A stretch of 64,000 bases of DNA from Anaerolineae bacterium (GCA_022013685.1 JAKLPV010000007.1:1-64000); one strand, 5' to 3'. Shown: positions 28,382 through 36,764, numbered from the stretch's first letter. The notes: generated from the sequence alone by a model not told the origin. Translations and numbers: made by a program.

Positions 28382-28754
28382 TACTGAAAATTTCACTCCG
28401 CCTGCGCCAGTTGCCAGCGTGACCCTTCGTCACCCCGCAACTGGCGCATCGTTGTCTGGGGTTCTCCTGCTCATGGATAGCGGCGCGGATGTAACCTTGT
28501 TGCCACGCAAGGTTATTGAATCTCTTGAAATCACCCCAATCGCTGAAATTGGATATGAATTACAAGGTTTCGATGGCAGCACGCAGGTTGCCCAAGCCGT
28601 TTCGCTCGAATTACTTTTTCGGGGTAAAAAATTTAGCGGTCAATTTCTTTTGATTGATGAGCCAATTGGAATATTGGGGCGAAATGTAATGAATGCTCTT
28701 CAACTCGTTTTTGATGGGCCGCGGCAAACCTGGGAAGAACTGAAAAGTGTCTAA
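28368..28754 (+). CDS. Retropepsin-like aspartic protease
   Basis: 128 residues, the size of one retropepsin subunit. The active-site loop is LLLMDSGADVTLLP (DSGA at residues 37-40) with hydrophobic residues on both sides, and the C-terminal psi-loop is GILGRNVMN (residues 101-109), equivalent to the retroviral IIGRN/D. A flap-like GFDGSTQ lies between. As in retroviruses it would act as a homodimer. No signal peptide is present. It overlaps the upstream small gene by 14 bases and the downstream femX by 8 bases. Confidence 0.75.
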   Translation: MPVYDTENFTPPAPVASVTLRHPATGASLSGVLLLMDSGADVTLLPRKVIESLEITPIAEIGYELQGFDGSTQVAQAVSLELLFRGKKFSGQFLLIDEPIGILGRNVMNALQLVFDGPRQTWEELKSV

Positions 28755-29880
28755 TCCTTGGAACGAGATTATCGCCGCCTTGCCCAACCCGCACTTCCTG
28801 CAAACGTATGAGTGGGGACAGGTCAAGGCCCGGTATGGCTGGGAACCGATTTATCTGATCTGGGATTCAGAAGGAAAAATGAGAGAAGAAAAGGAAAAAA
28901 ATCTTTCATCTTTCATCTTTCCCGCCAGAGCAGCCGCTTTGGTACTCAAAAAGAAGATTGTCAGCGGCGGCCTGGCTGCCCGTTTGTGTATCCTGTACGC
29001 CCCGAAAGGTCCGCTGCTCGATTGGGGCGATGATGCGCTTCGGACGCGGGTCCTCGACGATTTGCAGCGTTTTGCCCGTCAGCAGGGAGCGATCTTCCTG
29101 AAACTCGACCCGGACGTGGTGCTGGGAACCGGCATCCCTGGGGCAGAAACCGATCGCGCGGAACCGGGCGGCGAGGCCGTTCGCGCAGATCTGGTCCGCC
29201 GCGGCTGGCGATTCTCTGAAGATCAGATTCAGTTCCGAAATACGGTATTGGTCGAGGTTGGGACATCCACAGAAGAAGAAATTTTAGCCCGCATGAAGCA
29301 GAAAACGCGCTATAACGTGCGCCTTGGCCCGAAGAAGGATGTTGCAGTGCGCGTAGGCAACGAGAGCGACTGGCCGATGCTCTACAAGATGTACGCCGAA
29401 ACCTCGGTGCGTGATGGCTTTGTCATCCGCGACCAGGGCTATTATCAAACGGTCTGGGGCTTGTTCAAAGGCATGGCCGAGCCGTTGATTGCCGAAGTCG
29501 ATGGCGAGCCGGTTGCGTCGGTCTTCCTGTTTGCGTTTGGCGGGCGGGCTTATTATGTCTATGGAATGAGCCGTGAAGCCCACCGCGAGAAAATGCCGAC
29601 TTATTTACTGCAATGGGAGGCGATGAAATGGGCCAAGGCGCGCGGGTGCTCCACCTATGATCTGTGGGGCGCACCGGATGTGTTCGATGAAAGCGACAGC
29701 ATGTGGGGGGTGTTCCGCTTCAAGGAAGGCCTGGGCGGGCAGGTGCTGCGCACGCTTGGCGCCTGGGATTATGCGCCAAACCCGCTGTGGTATGCGATAT
29801 ACACAAAAGTCGTCCCGATGCTGCTGGATGTGATGCGCTCGCGCGGCAAGGCGCGGGTCAGGCAGGGTTTGGGCGGATAA
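28747..29880 (+). CDS. FemX/FemABX-like aminoacyltransferase, second copy
   Basis: 377 residues, paralogue of the enzyme encoded at 23962, sharing PHFLQTYEWGQVKARYGW, RMKQKTRYNVRLGPKKDV, MPTYLLQWEAMKWAKARG and WGVFRFKEGLGGQV. It keeps the intact YAPKGPLLDWGDDALRTRV segment that is replaced by repeats in the first copy. Residues about 41-60 (KMREEKEKNLSSF) come from an A-rich and TTTCATC-repeated insert. GTG at 28747 is the start; it overlaps the protease gene. It adds amino acids to lipid II or a related acceptor. Confidence 0.85.
   Translation: MSNPWNEIIAALPNPHFLQTYEWGQVKARYGWEPIYLIWDSEGKMREEKEKNLSSFIFPARAAALVLKKKIVSGGLAARLCILYAPKGPLLDWGDDALRTRVLDDLQRFARQQGAIFLKLDPDVVLGTGIPGAETDRAEPGGEAVRADLVRRGWRFSEDQIQFRNTVLVEVGTSTEEEILARMKQKTRYNVRLGPKKDVAVRVGNESDWPMLYKMYAETSVRDGFVIRDQGYYQTVWGLFKGMAEPLIAEVDGEPVASVFLFAFGGRAYYVYGMSREAHREKMPTYLLQWEAMKWAKARGCSTYDLWGAPDVFDESDSMWGVFRFKEGLGGQVLRTLGAWDYAPNPLWYAIYTKVVPMLLDVMRSRGKARVRQGLGG
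28867..28926. repeat. Low-complexity insert in the second femX
   Basis: An A/G-rich run is followed by three TTTCATC units; the segment is in frame and missing at this position in the first femX. Confidence 0.5.
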
Positions 29881-29882
29881 AT

Positions 29883-29910
29883 TTGTGTCTGTTATGTTTG
29901 ATGCTATACT
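29883..29910 (+). promoter_or_regulatory. Promoter of degV
   Basis: TTGTGT, 16 bases, then TATACT; the predicted start is about 20 bases before the ATG and GGAGG lies 6 bases before it. Confidence 0.6.
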
Positions 29911-29938
29911 AATTTAACCAAATTCCTGGAGGTTTGTG

Positions 29939-30808
29939 ATGCAAATTGTAACAGATACTGGTATGGATATGTATTTACCGCCCGAACTGGTTCCTGATGT
30001 GGACATCCATATTGTGCGGCATACAATTACGTTGGATGGTCAGACTTACACTAGCGGCGGTACAATCAGTGCGGCTGAGCTGCAAGAAAAGTTGCTGAAG
30101 ACGACGAGTTTTCCCATCACTTCGCAGCCTGCTGCTGGCGATTTTGCGGCCATGTATCGTGAGTTGGCCAAAACCGACCCTGATATTTTATCGATTCAGA
30201 TGTCTTCGGGCTTGAGCGGCACGTTAAATGCGGCCAAAGCCGGGGCTGAGATGGTCCCAGAAGCGAATGTGACAATTGTCGATACCAAAACCCTGTGCGC
30301 GGCGCTTGGTTGGCAAGTGGCAGCGGCAGGACGTGCTTTGAAAGCTGGTTGGCCCAAAGAAAAGATTATTGAGCTGGTTCACCGCATTGGCGATGCCACC
30401 GAGAGTGTTTATACTCTCGATGATTTGAAATACCTGATCCATGGTGGCCGCATCAGCCACATGCGCGGACTGATTGCCTCGATGCTCCGAATCCGTCCAT
30501 TGATTGGCGTCGAGAAGGTTGGCGGGACATACGCCCAGATGGGCATGGCACGCACCTTCGATCGGGCCTTGCAAGGGTTGGTGGATATCATGCTCAAAAA
30601 GCATGCCCCTGGCACGGCGCTGCGGGTACAGGTTTTGCACTCTTATCATCCCGAGGCCGCTGAACGGTTGGTGTCATTGATCGAGCCGGTTTTCAAATGC
30701 ACCTGGATGCCCGTTCATTTGATGTCGGCGGCGCTGGCAGCGCACACCGGTTCGACAATGGTGGGCGTGGCCTTTGCGCCGCAAGCCGTTTTTGATGGCC
30801 TGCCGTAA
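29939..30808 (+). CDS. DegV family (fatty-acid-binding) protein
   Basis: 289 residues of the DegV/FakB family, which bind a fatty acid and can present it to the FakA kinase. Motifs: IVTDTGMDM at the start, TSQPAAGDF, MSSGLSGTLNAA and the fatty-acid carboxylate region LKYLIHGGRISHMRGLIASML. No FakA-like gene is nearby. It is transcribed alone, with its own promoter and a strong hairpin after it. Confidence 0.92.
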   Translation: MQIVTDTGMDMYLPPELVPDVDIHIVRHTITLDGQTYTSGGTISAAELQEKLLKTTSFPITSQPAAGDFAAMYRELAKTDPDILSIQMSSGLSGTLNAAKAGAEMVPEANVTIVDTKTLCAALGWQVAAAGRALKAGWPKEKIIELVHRIGDATESVYTLDDLKYLIHGGRISHMRGLIASMLRIRPLIGVEKVGGTYAQMGMARTFDRALQGLVDIMLKKHAPGTALRVQVLHSYHPEAAERLVSLIEPVFKCTWMPVHLMSAALAAHTGSTMVGVAFAPQAVFDGLP

Positions 30809-30841
30809 GTTAGAACTTGTAAAGAACAGCGGATAATACGA

Positions 30842-30880
30842 ATTGCGCGGGGCCTGTCAGGCCCCGCGCAATAATTTTTA
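30842..30880. terminator. Terminator after degV
   Basis: A 14-bp GC-rich stem (ATTGCGCGGGGCCT) with a 3-base loop followed by AATTTTT; it also stands between degV and the convergent PHP gene. Confidence 0.9.
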
Positions 30881-30903
30881 AGCTTTTGGAACCATGGAAT
30901 GGC

Positions 30904-31968
30904 TTACTCGCGCACGTAAATCGGATTACTGAAAATCCAGCCGCGCCGCCTGCCAAGAAAGTTCAGGTAAGTTTCGACGCGGTACACCCCTGGTTGGGTG
31001 GTGATGTGTGAAATTGCCTCCTGGCTGTTCCACTGACGGATGACTTTGCCGTCTTTGAGCAAGCGCCCCTCGGCGTTTTGCGGCAGGCGCACCTGCAAGG
31101 TGAGACTGCCCTCGGCGCTGATCTCATCGCCCATCATGGCGCTTTTTTCGCGCCCCTGAGCCGAAAAGCGGAATCCGCGCGTGCTGGCGGGCAGGTCGTA
31201 GGCCACGAAGCAGTGTCCGGCAGCCAGGGACTCGTAAACCATGCGGGTATCTTCTTCCAGTTGGCCGGTCAGTGGGTTGGGGGTAAAAATGTGGGTGTTC
31301 ACCGTCTGGAAGTGCCATTCATAAGGGAAAACTGTCCGCTTGAGTGGCCCCTTGGAGATATGCAGGGCGTGTGCGTCTGAACCGCCGATGGCGACCAGGC
31401 GGCGGCCCTGATTGAGCAGTGAGTCCCAGCGCTCGAGCAGGGACGAGTCCGGGCCGTGCCCGATAAACTGTGGAAAGAAGAGATAAAACAGAGCGTGGAA
31501 AATTGTCAGGCTGCGGGTCTTGAGTTCGCTAAACCCGTTCCACAGCTCGATGCCGTTGTAGCCTTGAACCTGCCAATCGACCCAATCGATGGCGGTTTCG
31601 CCGATCGGTGGGCAGGCGGCGTCGGTCGGGTGGGCCAGGAAGGACAGGCCTCCCGCGCGCCGCACGTTGTCTATCAAAATCTGAGGCTCATCGGCGAAGG
31701 TTGCCAGCTCACGTTGGGCGTTGAAGACCAGCAGGTGGTTCTTTTGCGGCTGGCGCGCCTGATCGTGGATTTCTTCGCCGACCAGCAGCAGGCAGCGCTG
31801 TTTCCCGTCACGGAAATATCTCTGGGCTTCTTCGACCAGCACATTATGGTCGGTGACGATGACCACATCCACCCCGGCGCGCATGGCGGCCTGGCCAATA
31901 TCGCTGTGACTGCCGGTCCCGTCTGAGTAGCGTGTGTGCATATGTAAGTTGACGATAAGTTCGTGCAT
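30904..31968 (-). CDS. PHP-domain metal-dependent phosphoesterase
   Basis: 354 residues. The PHP metal-site motifs appear in order: NLHMHTRYSDG, VIVTDHNVLVEE, LVGEEIHD, FLAHPTDA and GGSDAHALH. This architecture matches PHP phosphatases/phosphodiesterases (TrpH or CehA-like) rather than histidinol phosphatase or PolX. The C-terminal 100 residues form a beta-rich domain (LTLQVRLPQNAEGRLLKDGK) typical of CehA/McbA-like proteins. Substrate is unknown. It is divergent from the chelatase genes. Confidence 0.82.
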   Translation of the reverse strand: MHELIVNLHMHTRYSDGTGSHSDIGQAAMRAGVDVVIVTDHNVLVEEAQRYFRDGKQRCLLLVGEEIHDQARQPQKNHLLVFNAQRELATFADEPQILIDNVRRAGGLSFLAHPTDAACPPIGETAIDWVDWQVQGYNGIELWNGFSELKTRSLTIFHALFYLFFPQFIGHGPDSSLLERWDSLLNQGRRLVAIGGSDAHALHISKGPLKRTVFPYEWHFQTVNTHIFTPNPLTGQLEEDTRMVYESLAAGHCFVAYDLPASTRGFRFSAQGREKSAMMGDEISAEGSLTLQVRLPQNAEGRLLKDGKVIRQWNSQEAISHITTQPGVYRVETYLNFLGRRRGWIFSNPIYVRE

Positions 31969-32057
31969 GGGTCCCTTTCCCTGCCTTTTCAGGGCGTGAT
32001 TATCCCACAGATTTTATCAATTTTTTTTGGTCTCTAGGATTTTGCGTGAAGGGCGCC

Positions 32058-32101
32058 GCACTTTGGAGTGCGTGCATGCATACGCACGCACTCCAAAGTG
32101 C
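32058..32101. repeat. Perfect 18-bp palindrome in the PHP-chelatase gap
   Basis: Arms GCACTTTGGAGTGCGTGC and the exact complement enclose an 8-base loop. It lies about 60 bases before the chelatase promoter. No flanking T run, so a terminator role is unlikely; it may be a dispersed element or a large regulatory hairpin. Confidence 0.75.
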
Positions 32102-32135
32102 GGGGTCTTACCACGGATATTCCCAAAGAGCTTTT

Positions 32136-32164
32136 TTGTTGTATGTCTTAAAAGGCAGTATAAT
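32136..32164 (+). promoter_or_regulatory. Promoter of the chelatase-type genes
   Basis: TTGTTG, 17 bases, TATAAT; the ATG at 32186 lies 21 bases after the -10, with GAGGA before it. Confidence 0.65.
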
Positions 32165-32185
32165 CCCCATTCCGAGGACCCATTT

Positions 32186-33289
32186 ATGCCAACTATTTAC
32201 CCTTTTACTGCCATCGTCGGCCAGGAGCGCATGAAGCGCGCCCTGATTTTAAATGCTGTTGATACCCGCATCGGCGGGGTGTTGATCCGCGGCGAGCGCG
32301 GAACGGGCAAATCGACCGCGGCGCGCGCGCTGGCCGCTTTGCTGCCCAAAGTCAAGGCAGTCAAGGATTGCCGTTTTGGCTGCGATCCAGACCAGCCAAA
32401 TGCCTGGTGTACCGAGTGCAAGGAGCGCGCCTCTGATGGTCGCGACCTGCCCTATAATATTCGCCCGATCCCGTTTGTCAACCTGCCGGTATCGGCCACT
32501 GAAGACCGGGTGGTCGGCACACTTGACATCGAAAAAGCCATCCAAAAAGGGGAACGGCACTTCGAGCCGGGCGTCCTGGCCAACGCCAACGGCGGCTTGC
32601 TCTACATCGACGAAGTCAACCTGCTCGACGATCACGTTGTGGACCTGCTGCTTGATTCTGCCGCGATGGGCATGAACATCGTCGAACGCGAGGGAATCTC
32701 CTTCTCGCACCCGGCCCGTTTCATCCTGGTCGGGACGATGAATCCCGAAGAAGGCGATCTGCGTCCGCAGTTGCTCGACCGTTTTGCTTTTTCGGTGGAT
32801 ATTACCGGTATTCGCGATACCCGCGAGCGTGTAACCATTATGGAACGCAATATCGGCTATGAGGCTGATGCCAATATCTTTCGCAAAGCCTTTATAGAAA
32901 AAGAAGAAGAGATCTCGCACCAGATCGAACTGGCCCGCAAGCTGGTCGGTCAGGTGACCTATACCAAACGAGATATGCTCTCGATTGCCGCCCTGACCTC
33001 GTCCCTGAACGTGGATGGCCACCGCGCCGACCTGGTTATTCTCAAGGCTGCCCGCGCCCAGGCCGCTTTTGAGGGCCGCACCAATATTACCGACCACGAC
33101 ATTGCCCTGGCCGCCGAACTGGCCCTGCCACACCGCATCCGGCGCGGCCCGTTCCATCAGGCTGAGATCACCAGCCAGCAGTTGCAGGAACGCATCGAGC
33201 AACTGGCCGGGCAGGCCATTCCTGATGACGATTCGGAGCAGGAACCCGGCCAGCCCGAAGACGCGCAGGAAAAAAAAAGTCGATCCTAG
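32186..33289 (+). CDS. Mg/Co-chelatase-type AAA ATPase (N-terminal part of a frameshifted AAA-VWA protein)
   Basis: 367 residues of the BchI/ChlI type: Walker A GERGTGKSTAARAL, a cysteine insert (CRFGCDPDQPNAWCTEC), Walker B GGLLYIDEVNLLDDH, sensor motif GTMNPEEGDLRPQLLDRF and the C-terminal helical lid, then an acidic linker (DDDSEQEPGQPEDAQE). Family members in many bacteria are a single AAA-linker-VWA protein of about 630-690 residues. Here the frame stops just after a run of nine A; reading back by one base at that run continues the linker into the VWA domain downstream. The ATG at 32186 is chosen over upstream in-frame codons by family match and ribosome site. Confidence 0.88.
   Translation: MPTIYPFTAIVGQERMKRALILNAVDTRIGGVLIRGERGTGKSTAARALAALLPKVKAVKDCRFGCDPDQPNAWCTECKERASDGRDLPYNIRPIPFVNLPVSATEDRVVGTLDIEKAIQKGERHFEPGVLANANGGLLYIDEVNLLDDHVVDLLLDSAAMGMNIVEREGISFSHPARFILVGTMNPEEGDLRPQLLDRFAFSVDITGIRDTRERVTIMERNIGYEADANIFRKAFIEKEEEISHQIELARKLVGQVTYTKRDMLSIAALTSSLNVDGHRADLVILKAARAQAAFEGRTNITDHDIALAAELALPHRIRRGPFHQAEITSQQLQERIEQLAGQAIPDDDSEQEPGQPEDAQEKKSRS
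33270..33278 (+). promoter_or_regulatory. Nine-A slippery run joining the AAA and VWA frames
   Basis: GAAAAAAAAAG lies 9 bases before the stop codon of the AAA frame. A -1 shift here gives one continuous protein of about 687 residues. It could be a recoding or transcript-slippage site, a true mutation, or a base-count error. Confidence 0.6.
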
Positions 33290-34248
33290 AAAATTCGATT
33301 GAAGATGACTCGTCTGATGCGGGTACGCCCGAACCTGCCCCACAGGATGTTTTTGCCAATAACAATGCCAATTGGTGGGATGGCGGCAAAAAGGTAAAAA
33401 CAGGCGAGACTTTTTCTCCGCGCAAGCTGGATACCCCTCTCGATAAATTAACCCGTAAAAATGCCGGCCGTCGCTCGCGGACTCGTACAGACCGCAAGCG
33501 GGGCCGGTACATCATGTCGCGGCCGGCCAATGGCAACACAACCGACATTGCCTTCGACGCCACCATCCGCGCTGCCGCGCCCTTCCAAAAACGACGCGAA
33601 GAACAACGCAAGCACATGGCCTTTGCCATCCTGCCGGGAGACTTGCAGCGCAAGATCCGGGTCAAACGCATGGCCAACTTGGTTTTGTTCCTGGTGGATG
33701 CCTCCTGGTCGATGGCCGTGGCCGAGCGCATGAACGCCACCAAGGGCGCGATCCTGTCCCTGCTGACGGATGCCTACCAGCGCCGCGACCGGGTTGGGTT
33801 GATCGTCTTCCAGAAGGACCGCGCTACGCTTGTTCTGCAGCCGACCAATTCTGTCCAACTGGCCCAGCGCGCGCTGATGGAAATTCCCGTTGGCGGCAAG
33901 ACCCCGCTTTCGGCGGGCCTGCTGATGGCATATGACGTTCTCCAGCGCGAAAAACGCCTGCATCCCGATGTCCAGCCACTTTTGCTGGTCATGACTGACG
34001 GTGCAGGCAATGTCTCGGTTGGGACGATGGCGCCGCAGGAAGAATCTTTCCGCTTTGCCGAAGCGATCGCCGACCAGCATGTCCGCTCAGTGGTGGTCAA
34101 CATGGAGCATGCCGCCTTCGATCAGGGCCTGGCCCAGCAACTGGCGGACCACCTCGAAGCGCCCTGCTACAGCCTGGGTGAGATCAAGGCTGAAAATCTT
34201 TACCATACCGTGCGCGAACAAATGAACAGCGCCGGAACAAAACGTTAG
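33277..34248 (+). CDS. VWA domain, C-terminal part of the AAA-VWA chelatase protein
   Basis: The frame that follows the nine-A run encodes an acidic linker (ENSIEDDSSDAGTPEPAPQD), a basic stretch (RKNAGRRSRTRTDRKRG) and a von Willebrand A domain with MIDAS residues LFLVDASWSMAVAERM and LVMTDGAGN. The first ATG in this frame is at 33514, yet the 230 bases before it clearly encode the same linker seen in fused relatives, so an independent start would lose them. With the AAA part it resembles BchI-BchD fusions used for metal insertion into tetrapyrroles; no CobN/BchH large subunit is in the window. Confidence 0.8.
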   Translation, partial: KSILENSIEDDSSDAGTPEPAPQDVFANNNANWWDGGKKVKTGETFSPRKLDTPLDKLTRKNAGRRSRTRTDRKRGRYIMSRPANGNTTDIAFDATIRAAAPFQKRREEQRKHMAFAILPGDLQRKIRVKRMANLVLFLVDASWSMAVAERMNATKGAILSLLTDAYQRRDRVGLIVFQKDRATLVLQPTNSVQLAQRALMEIPVGGKTPLSAGLLMAYDVLQREKRLHPDVQPLLLVMTDGAGNVSVGTMAPQEESFRFAEAIADQHVRSVVVNMEHAAFDQGLAQQLADHLEAPCYSLGEIKAENLYHTVREQMNSAGTKR

Positions 34249-34255
34249 GAAAACA

Positions 34256-35158
34256 ATGATCCGCTCATCACTGACAAAATACGCCTGGCTGTCGATCGCT
34301 GCCGCTATTGCAACCATTGCGCTCAAGGCCGGGGCTTATTGGCTGACCGGCTCGGTTGGTTTGCTTTCGGACGCTCTTGAATCCGTCATCAATCTGGTGG
34401 CGGCGGTTATGGCGCTTGCCATGCTGACAATCGCTGCCCGTCCGCCGGATGAAAGCCACGTCTACGGGCACGGCAAGGCCGAGTATTTTTCCAGCACGGT
34501 CGAGGGGGTCTTGATTTTCGTGGCCGCTGGCGGGATCATGTACACCGCCATCGAACGGCTTTTTAATCCGCGCCCGCTTGAACAGCTTGGGCTGGGTCTG
34601 GCTGTTTCCCTGGTTGCCTCGCTGATCAACCTGACTGTCTCCCGTGTGCTGCTCTCAGCGGGCAAGCGCCATCGCTCGATCACCCTTGAAGCCGATGCCC
34701 ACCACCTGATGACCGATGTTTGGACATCCGTTGCCGTATTTGGAGGCGTGGGCGCAGTCTGGCTGACGGGCTGGCTGTGGCTGGATGCCGTGGTTGCGAT
34801 TGGCGTGGCCTTTAATATCACCTGGACGGCCTATCAACTCATTCGCCGTTCGGTTGAAGGCCTGATGGATGCTTCTTTATCCGAAGCTGAACTGAAGCAG
34901 ATTGAAACGGTTCTCGACCAATACCGTCAGAAGGGTATTCAGTTCCATGCCTTGCTCACCCGTCAGGGCGCTTCACGTCGTTTTATCTCAGTGCATGTGC
35001 TTGTGCCTGGTGAGATGAGCGTCCACGATGCCCACCATGTCGCCGAAGATATTGAAGCTGACATTCGTCAGGCTGTCGCGGATGCGTTTGTGATCACCCA
35101 TCTTGAACCTGTTGACGATGAAATCTCCCAGCACGATATTTCCATAGACCGTCCATGA
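34256..35158 (+). CDS. Cation diffusion facilitator (CDF) transporter
   Basis: 300 residues with six membrane helices and a C-terminal cytoplasmic ferredoxin-like domain. It probably exports Zn, Fe, Mn or a similar divalent metal against protons. Metal-site features: GLLSDALESVINLVAA (helix 2, S-D-A-x-E rather than the usual H/D-x-x-x-D), HVYGHGKAEYFSS between helices 2 and 3 and EADAHHLMTDVWTSVAV in helix 5. Only 7 bases separate it from the chelatase VWA gene, so it may belong to the same operon, which would suit a metal-handling function. Confidence 0.88.
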   Translation: MIRSSLTKYAWLSIAAAIATIALKAGAYWLTGSVGLLSDALESVINLVAAVMALAMLTIAARPPDESHVYGHGKAEYFSSTVEGVLIFVAAGGIMYTAIERLFNPRPLEQLGLGLAVSLVASLINLTVSRVLLSAGKRHRSITLEADAHHLMTDVWTSVAVFGGVGAVWLTGWLWLDAVVAIGVAFNITWTAYQLIRRSVEGLMDASLSEAELKQIETVLDQYRQKGIQFHALLTRQGASRRFISVHVLVPGEMSVHDAHHVAEDIEADIRQAVADAFVITHLEPVDDEISQHDISIDRP

Positions 35159-35170
35159 TCTTCTTGTTTT

Positions 35171-35209
35171 AAAAAGTGACAGCCACCTTCAAGGTGACTG
35201 TCACTTTTT
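35171..35209. terminator. Bidirectional terminator between the CDF and GPH genes
   Basis: AAAAAGTGACAG...CTGTCACTTTTT with a CACC/GGTG inner stem and one mismatch; A and T runs on both sides serve both convergent genes. Confidence 0.85.
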
Positions 35210-35218
35210 AATTTTTGC

Positions 35219-36628
35219 TTATTCTACAAACTTATAGCCCTGCGCTTCGAGGTACTTGCGTTCTTTCTCCTTATGGATTTCAGCCAGCTTGGCCTTGATC
35301 CCGAGCCATTCCGGCCCATCCAGCGGATACCAGTGCAGCGCTACAAATGATATGAGCAGCAAAATCCCTGGAACCAACACCCAGCCCATCAAAATGCCGG
35401 TTTCGGCGCTGGCCGATTGCAGCCCTTTGCCCAGGGTTTGGTCGTAGCCCCAGGCCGTCATGATGGTCAGCATGACCCATTGGGCAATGCTGATGGCCGG
35501 TTTGGTGATGAAACTGTTGACGCCCGCGTACATACCCTCGCGGCGCAGGCCGGTGCGGTGCTCATCCATATCGACCACATCGCCGTTCATCATCGGGATC
35601 AGGTACATGCCGCCTGCAAAACCCAGGCCGAAGAGTAAAAACCCGAGGGTGGCAGCGATGGTATTTTGTCCCAAAATGACAACGATGAAACAGCCGATCG
35701 CAAAGAGCAGGCTGAACAGGCGCGTGCTCAGTTTGACTCCCCACGGTTCGCGGCGATTGATCCACAGGAAAACGCCGCCGATGATGCCGCCGGCCAGGGC
35801 CGCATAGAGCGGGGTGCGGGCCACGTCGATCTCGTCGAAGTAGTACCACAGGCCCTGCATGAGGGATGTCTGCACGAACATGATGCTGAAGCTGATGACT
35901 TCGAAGATGACGAAGGAACGGTTGGTGAAGCACTCTTTGAAGGCCCGGAAGAAATCAAACTGTTCATCTTCTTGTGTGTAATGCTTTTCTTTGTAGAAGA
36001 AGGTGCTGGCGTAGATGATGACGCCCATCACGACGGCAAACAAAACCATGAACCAGCGGAAAAAGCTGATCCCGGCCAGGTCGCCGACCTCGGGTTTGAT
36101 CGTGCCTTCGATCGCCAGCGGCACAACGATGGTGAAAACCATGAACAAAATTTTCCAGACAAAGATGCTCGAACGGGCCTTGTTTGAGATGGCCACTTCG
36201 TAGGGCATGATGTACAGGCTGGTGGCGATGGCGGTATAGAGCGTATCAAAGACGAACAAAACCAGCAGCATTTGCAGGAACAATCCCACCTGGCTGTTGA
36301 CGCCGGGCACATCCAGCCAGAACAAGGCGAAGGCCAGGATGAAGATCGGAGTCCCGTAGCGGATGTAGGGGATGCGCCGCCCAAGCTTGCTTTTGGTGCG
36401 GTCGCTGATGTAGCCGAAGAGCGGATCGTTGACCGCGTTCCAGATGCCCAACAGCAGCCAGACGATGCCGGTATAGCCTGTGGACAGGCCGCGAATGTTG
36501 ACGAAGTAATACGTCAAGGCTCCGGCGGCGACCAATCCTTGCAGGATGGCGACCGAGGCGTCGGCCAGCGAGATCCAGATCCGACTGGCGAGGGGGACAC
36601 GTTCTTCTTGCAGGGCAGAAATGCTCAT
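35219..36628 (-). CDS. GPH-family sugar:cation symporter (MFS)
   Basis: 469 residues with twelve predicted helices. The loop after helix 2 (NDPLFGYISDRTKSKLGRRIPYI) is diagnostic of the glycoside-pentoside-hexuronide symporters (MelB, LacS, XynB-type), and the central motif MPYEVAISNKARSS also fits. It should import a glycoside or hexuronide with H+ or Na+. A LacI-type operator overlaps the promoter; the same motif precedes glpD and the ROK gene, so the three probably respond to one repressor. It is transcribed alone. Confidence 0.88.
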   Translation of the reverse strand: MSISALQEERVPLASRIWISLADASVAILQGLVAAGALTYYFVNIRGLSTGYTGIVWLLLGIWNAVNDPLFGYISDRTKSKLGRRIPYIRYGTPIFILAFALFWLDVPGVNSQVGLFLQMLLVLFVFDTLYTAIATSLYIMPYEVAISNKARSSIFVWKILFMVFTIVVPLAIEGTIKPEVGDLAGISFFRWFMVLFAVVMGVIIYASTFFYKEKHYTQEDEQFDFFRAFKECFTNRSFVIFEVISFSIMFVQTSLMQGLWYYFDEIDVARTPLYAALAGGIIGGVFLWINRREPWGVKLSTRLFSLLFAIGCFIVVILGQNTIAATLGFLLFGLGFAGGMYLIPMMNGDVVDMDEHRTGLRREGMYAGVNSFITKPAISIAQWVMLTIMTAWGYDQTLGKGLQSASAETGILMGWVLVPGILLLISFVALHWYPLDGPEWLGIKAKLAEIHKEKERKYLEAQGYKFVE

Positions 36629-36673
36629 GGACGGGGTTCTCCGGGGTGGGGAAAGGGTGGATGATTATTTTCC

Positions 36674-36679
36674 ATTTTA
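36674..36679 (-). promoter_or_regulatory. -10 box of the GPH transporter gene
   Basis: TAAAAT on the minus strand, 46 bases before the start codon; the operator lies across the matching -35 and spacer. Confidence 0.5.
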
Positions 36680-36687
36680 CACCCTTT

Positions 36688-36701
36688 TGTGACCGGTAAC
36701 A
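36688..36701 (-). promoter_or_regulatory. LacI-type operator TGTGACCGGTAACA upstream of the GPH transporter
   Basis: Exact reverse complement of the glpD site (11540-11553). It overlaps the -35 area of the transporter promoter, as expected for repression. Confidence 0.75.
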
Positions 36702-36751
36702 TTGCGAGTTTTCAAGAGCATTAGCTTTCGGCGTTATGGCTTTGGCTGGGT

Positions 36752-36757
36752 TATAAT
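36752..36757 (+). promoter_or_regulatory. -10 box giving a leaderless start for the small membrane protein
   Basis: TATAAT ends 7 bases before the GTG at 36765, so transcription should begin at or next to the start codon. No ribosome site is present. Confidence 0.55.
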
Positions 36758-36764
36758 ACGCGGC

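Noticed and set aside
33015..33302. Plus-strand ORF in the third frame over the end of the AAA gene
   Set aside because: Low-complexity Arg/Pro/Ser sequence and full overlap with a conserved AAA lid domain.
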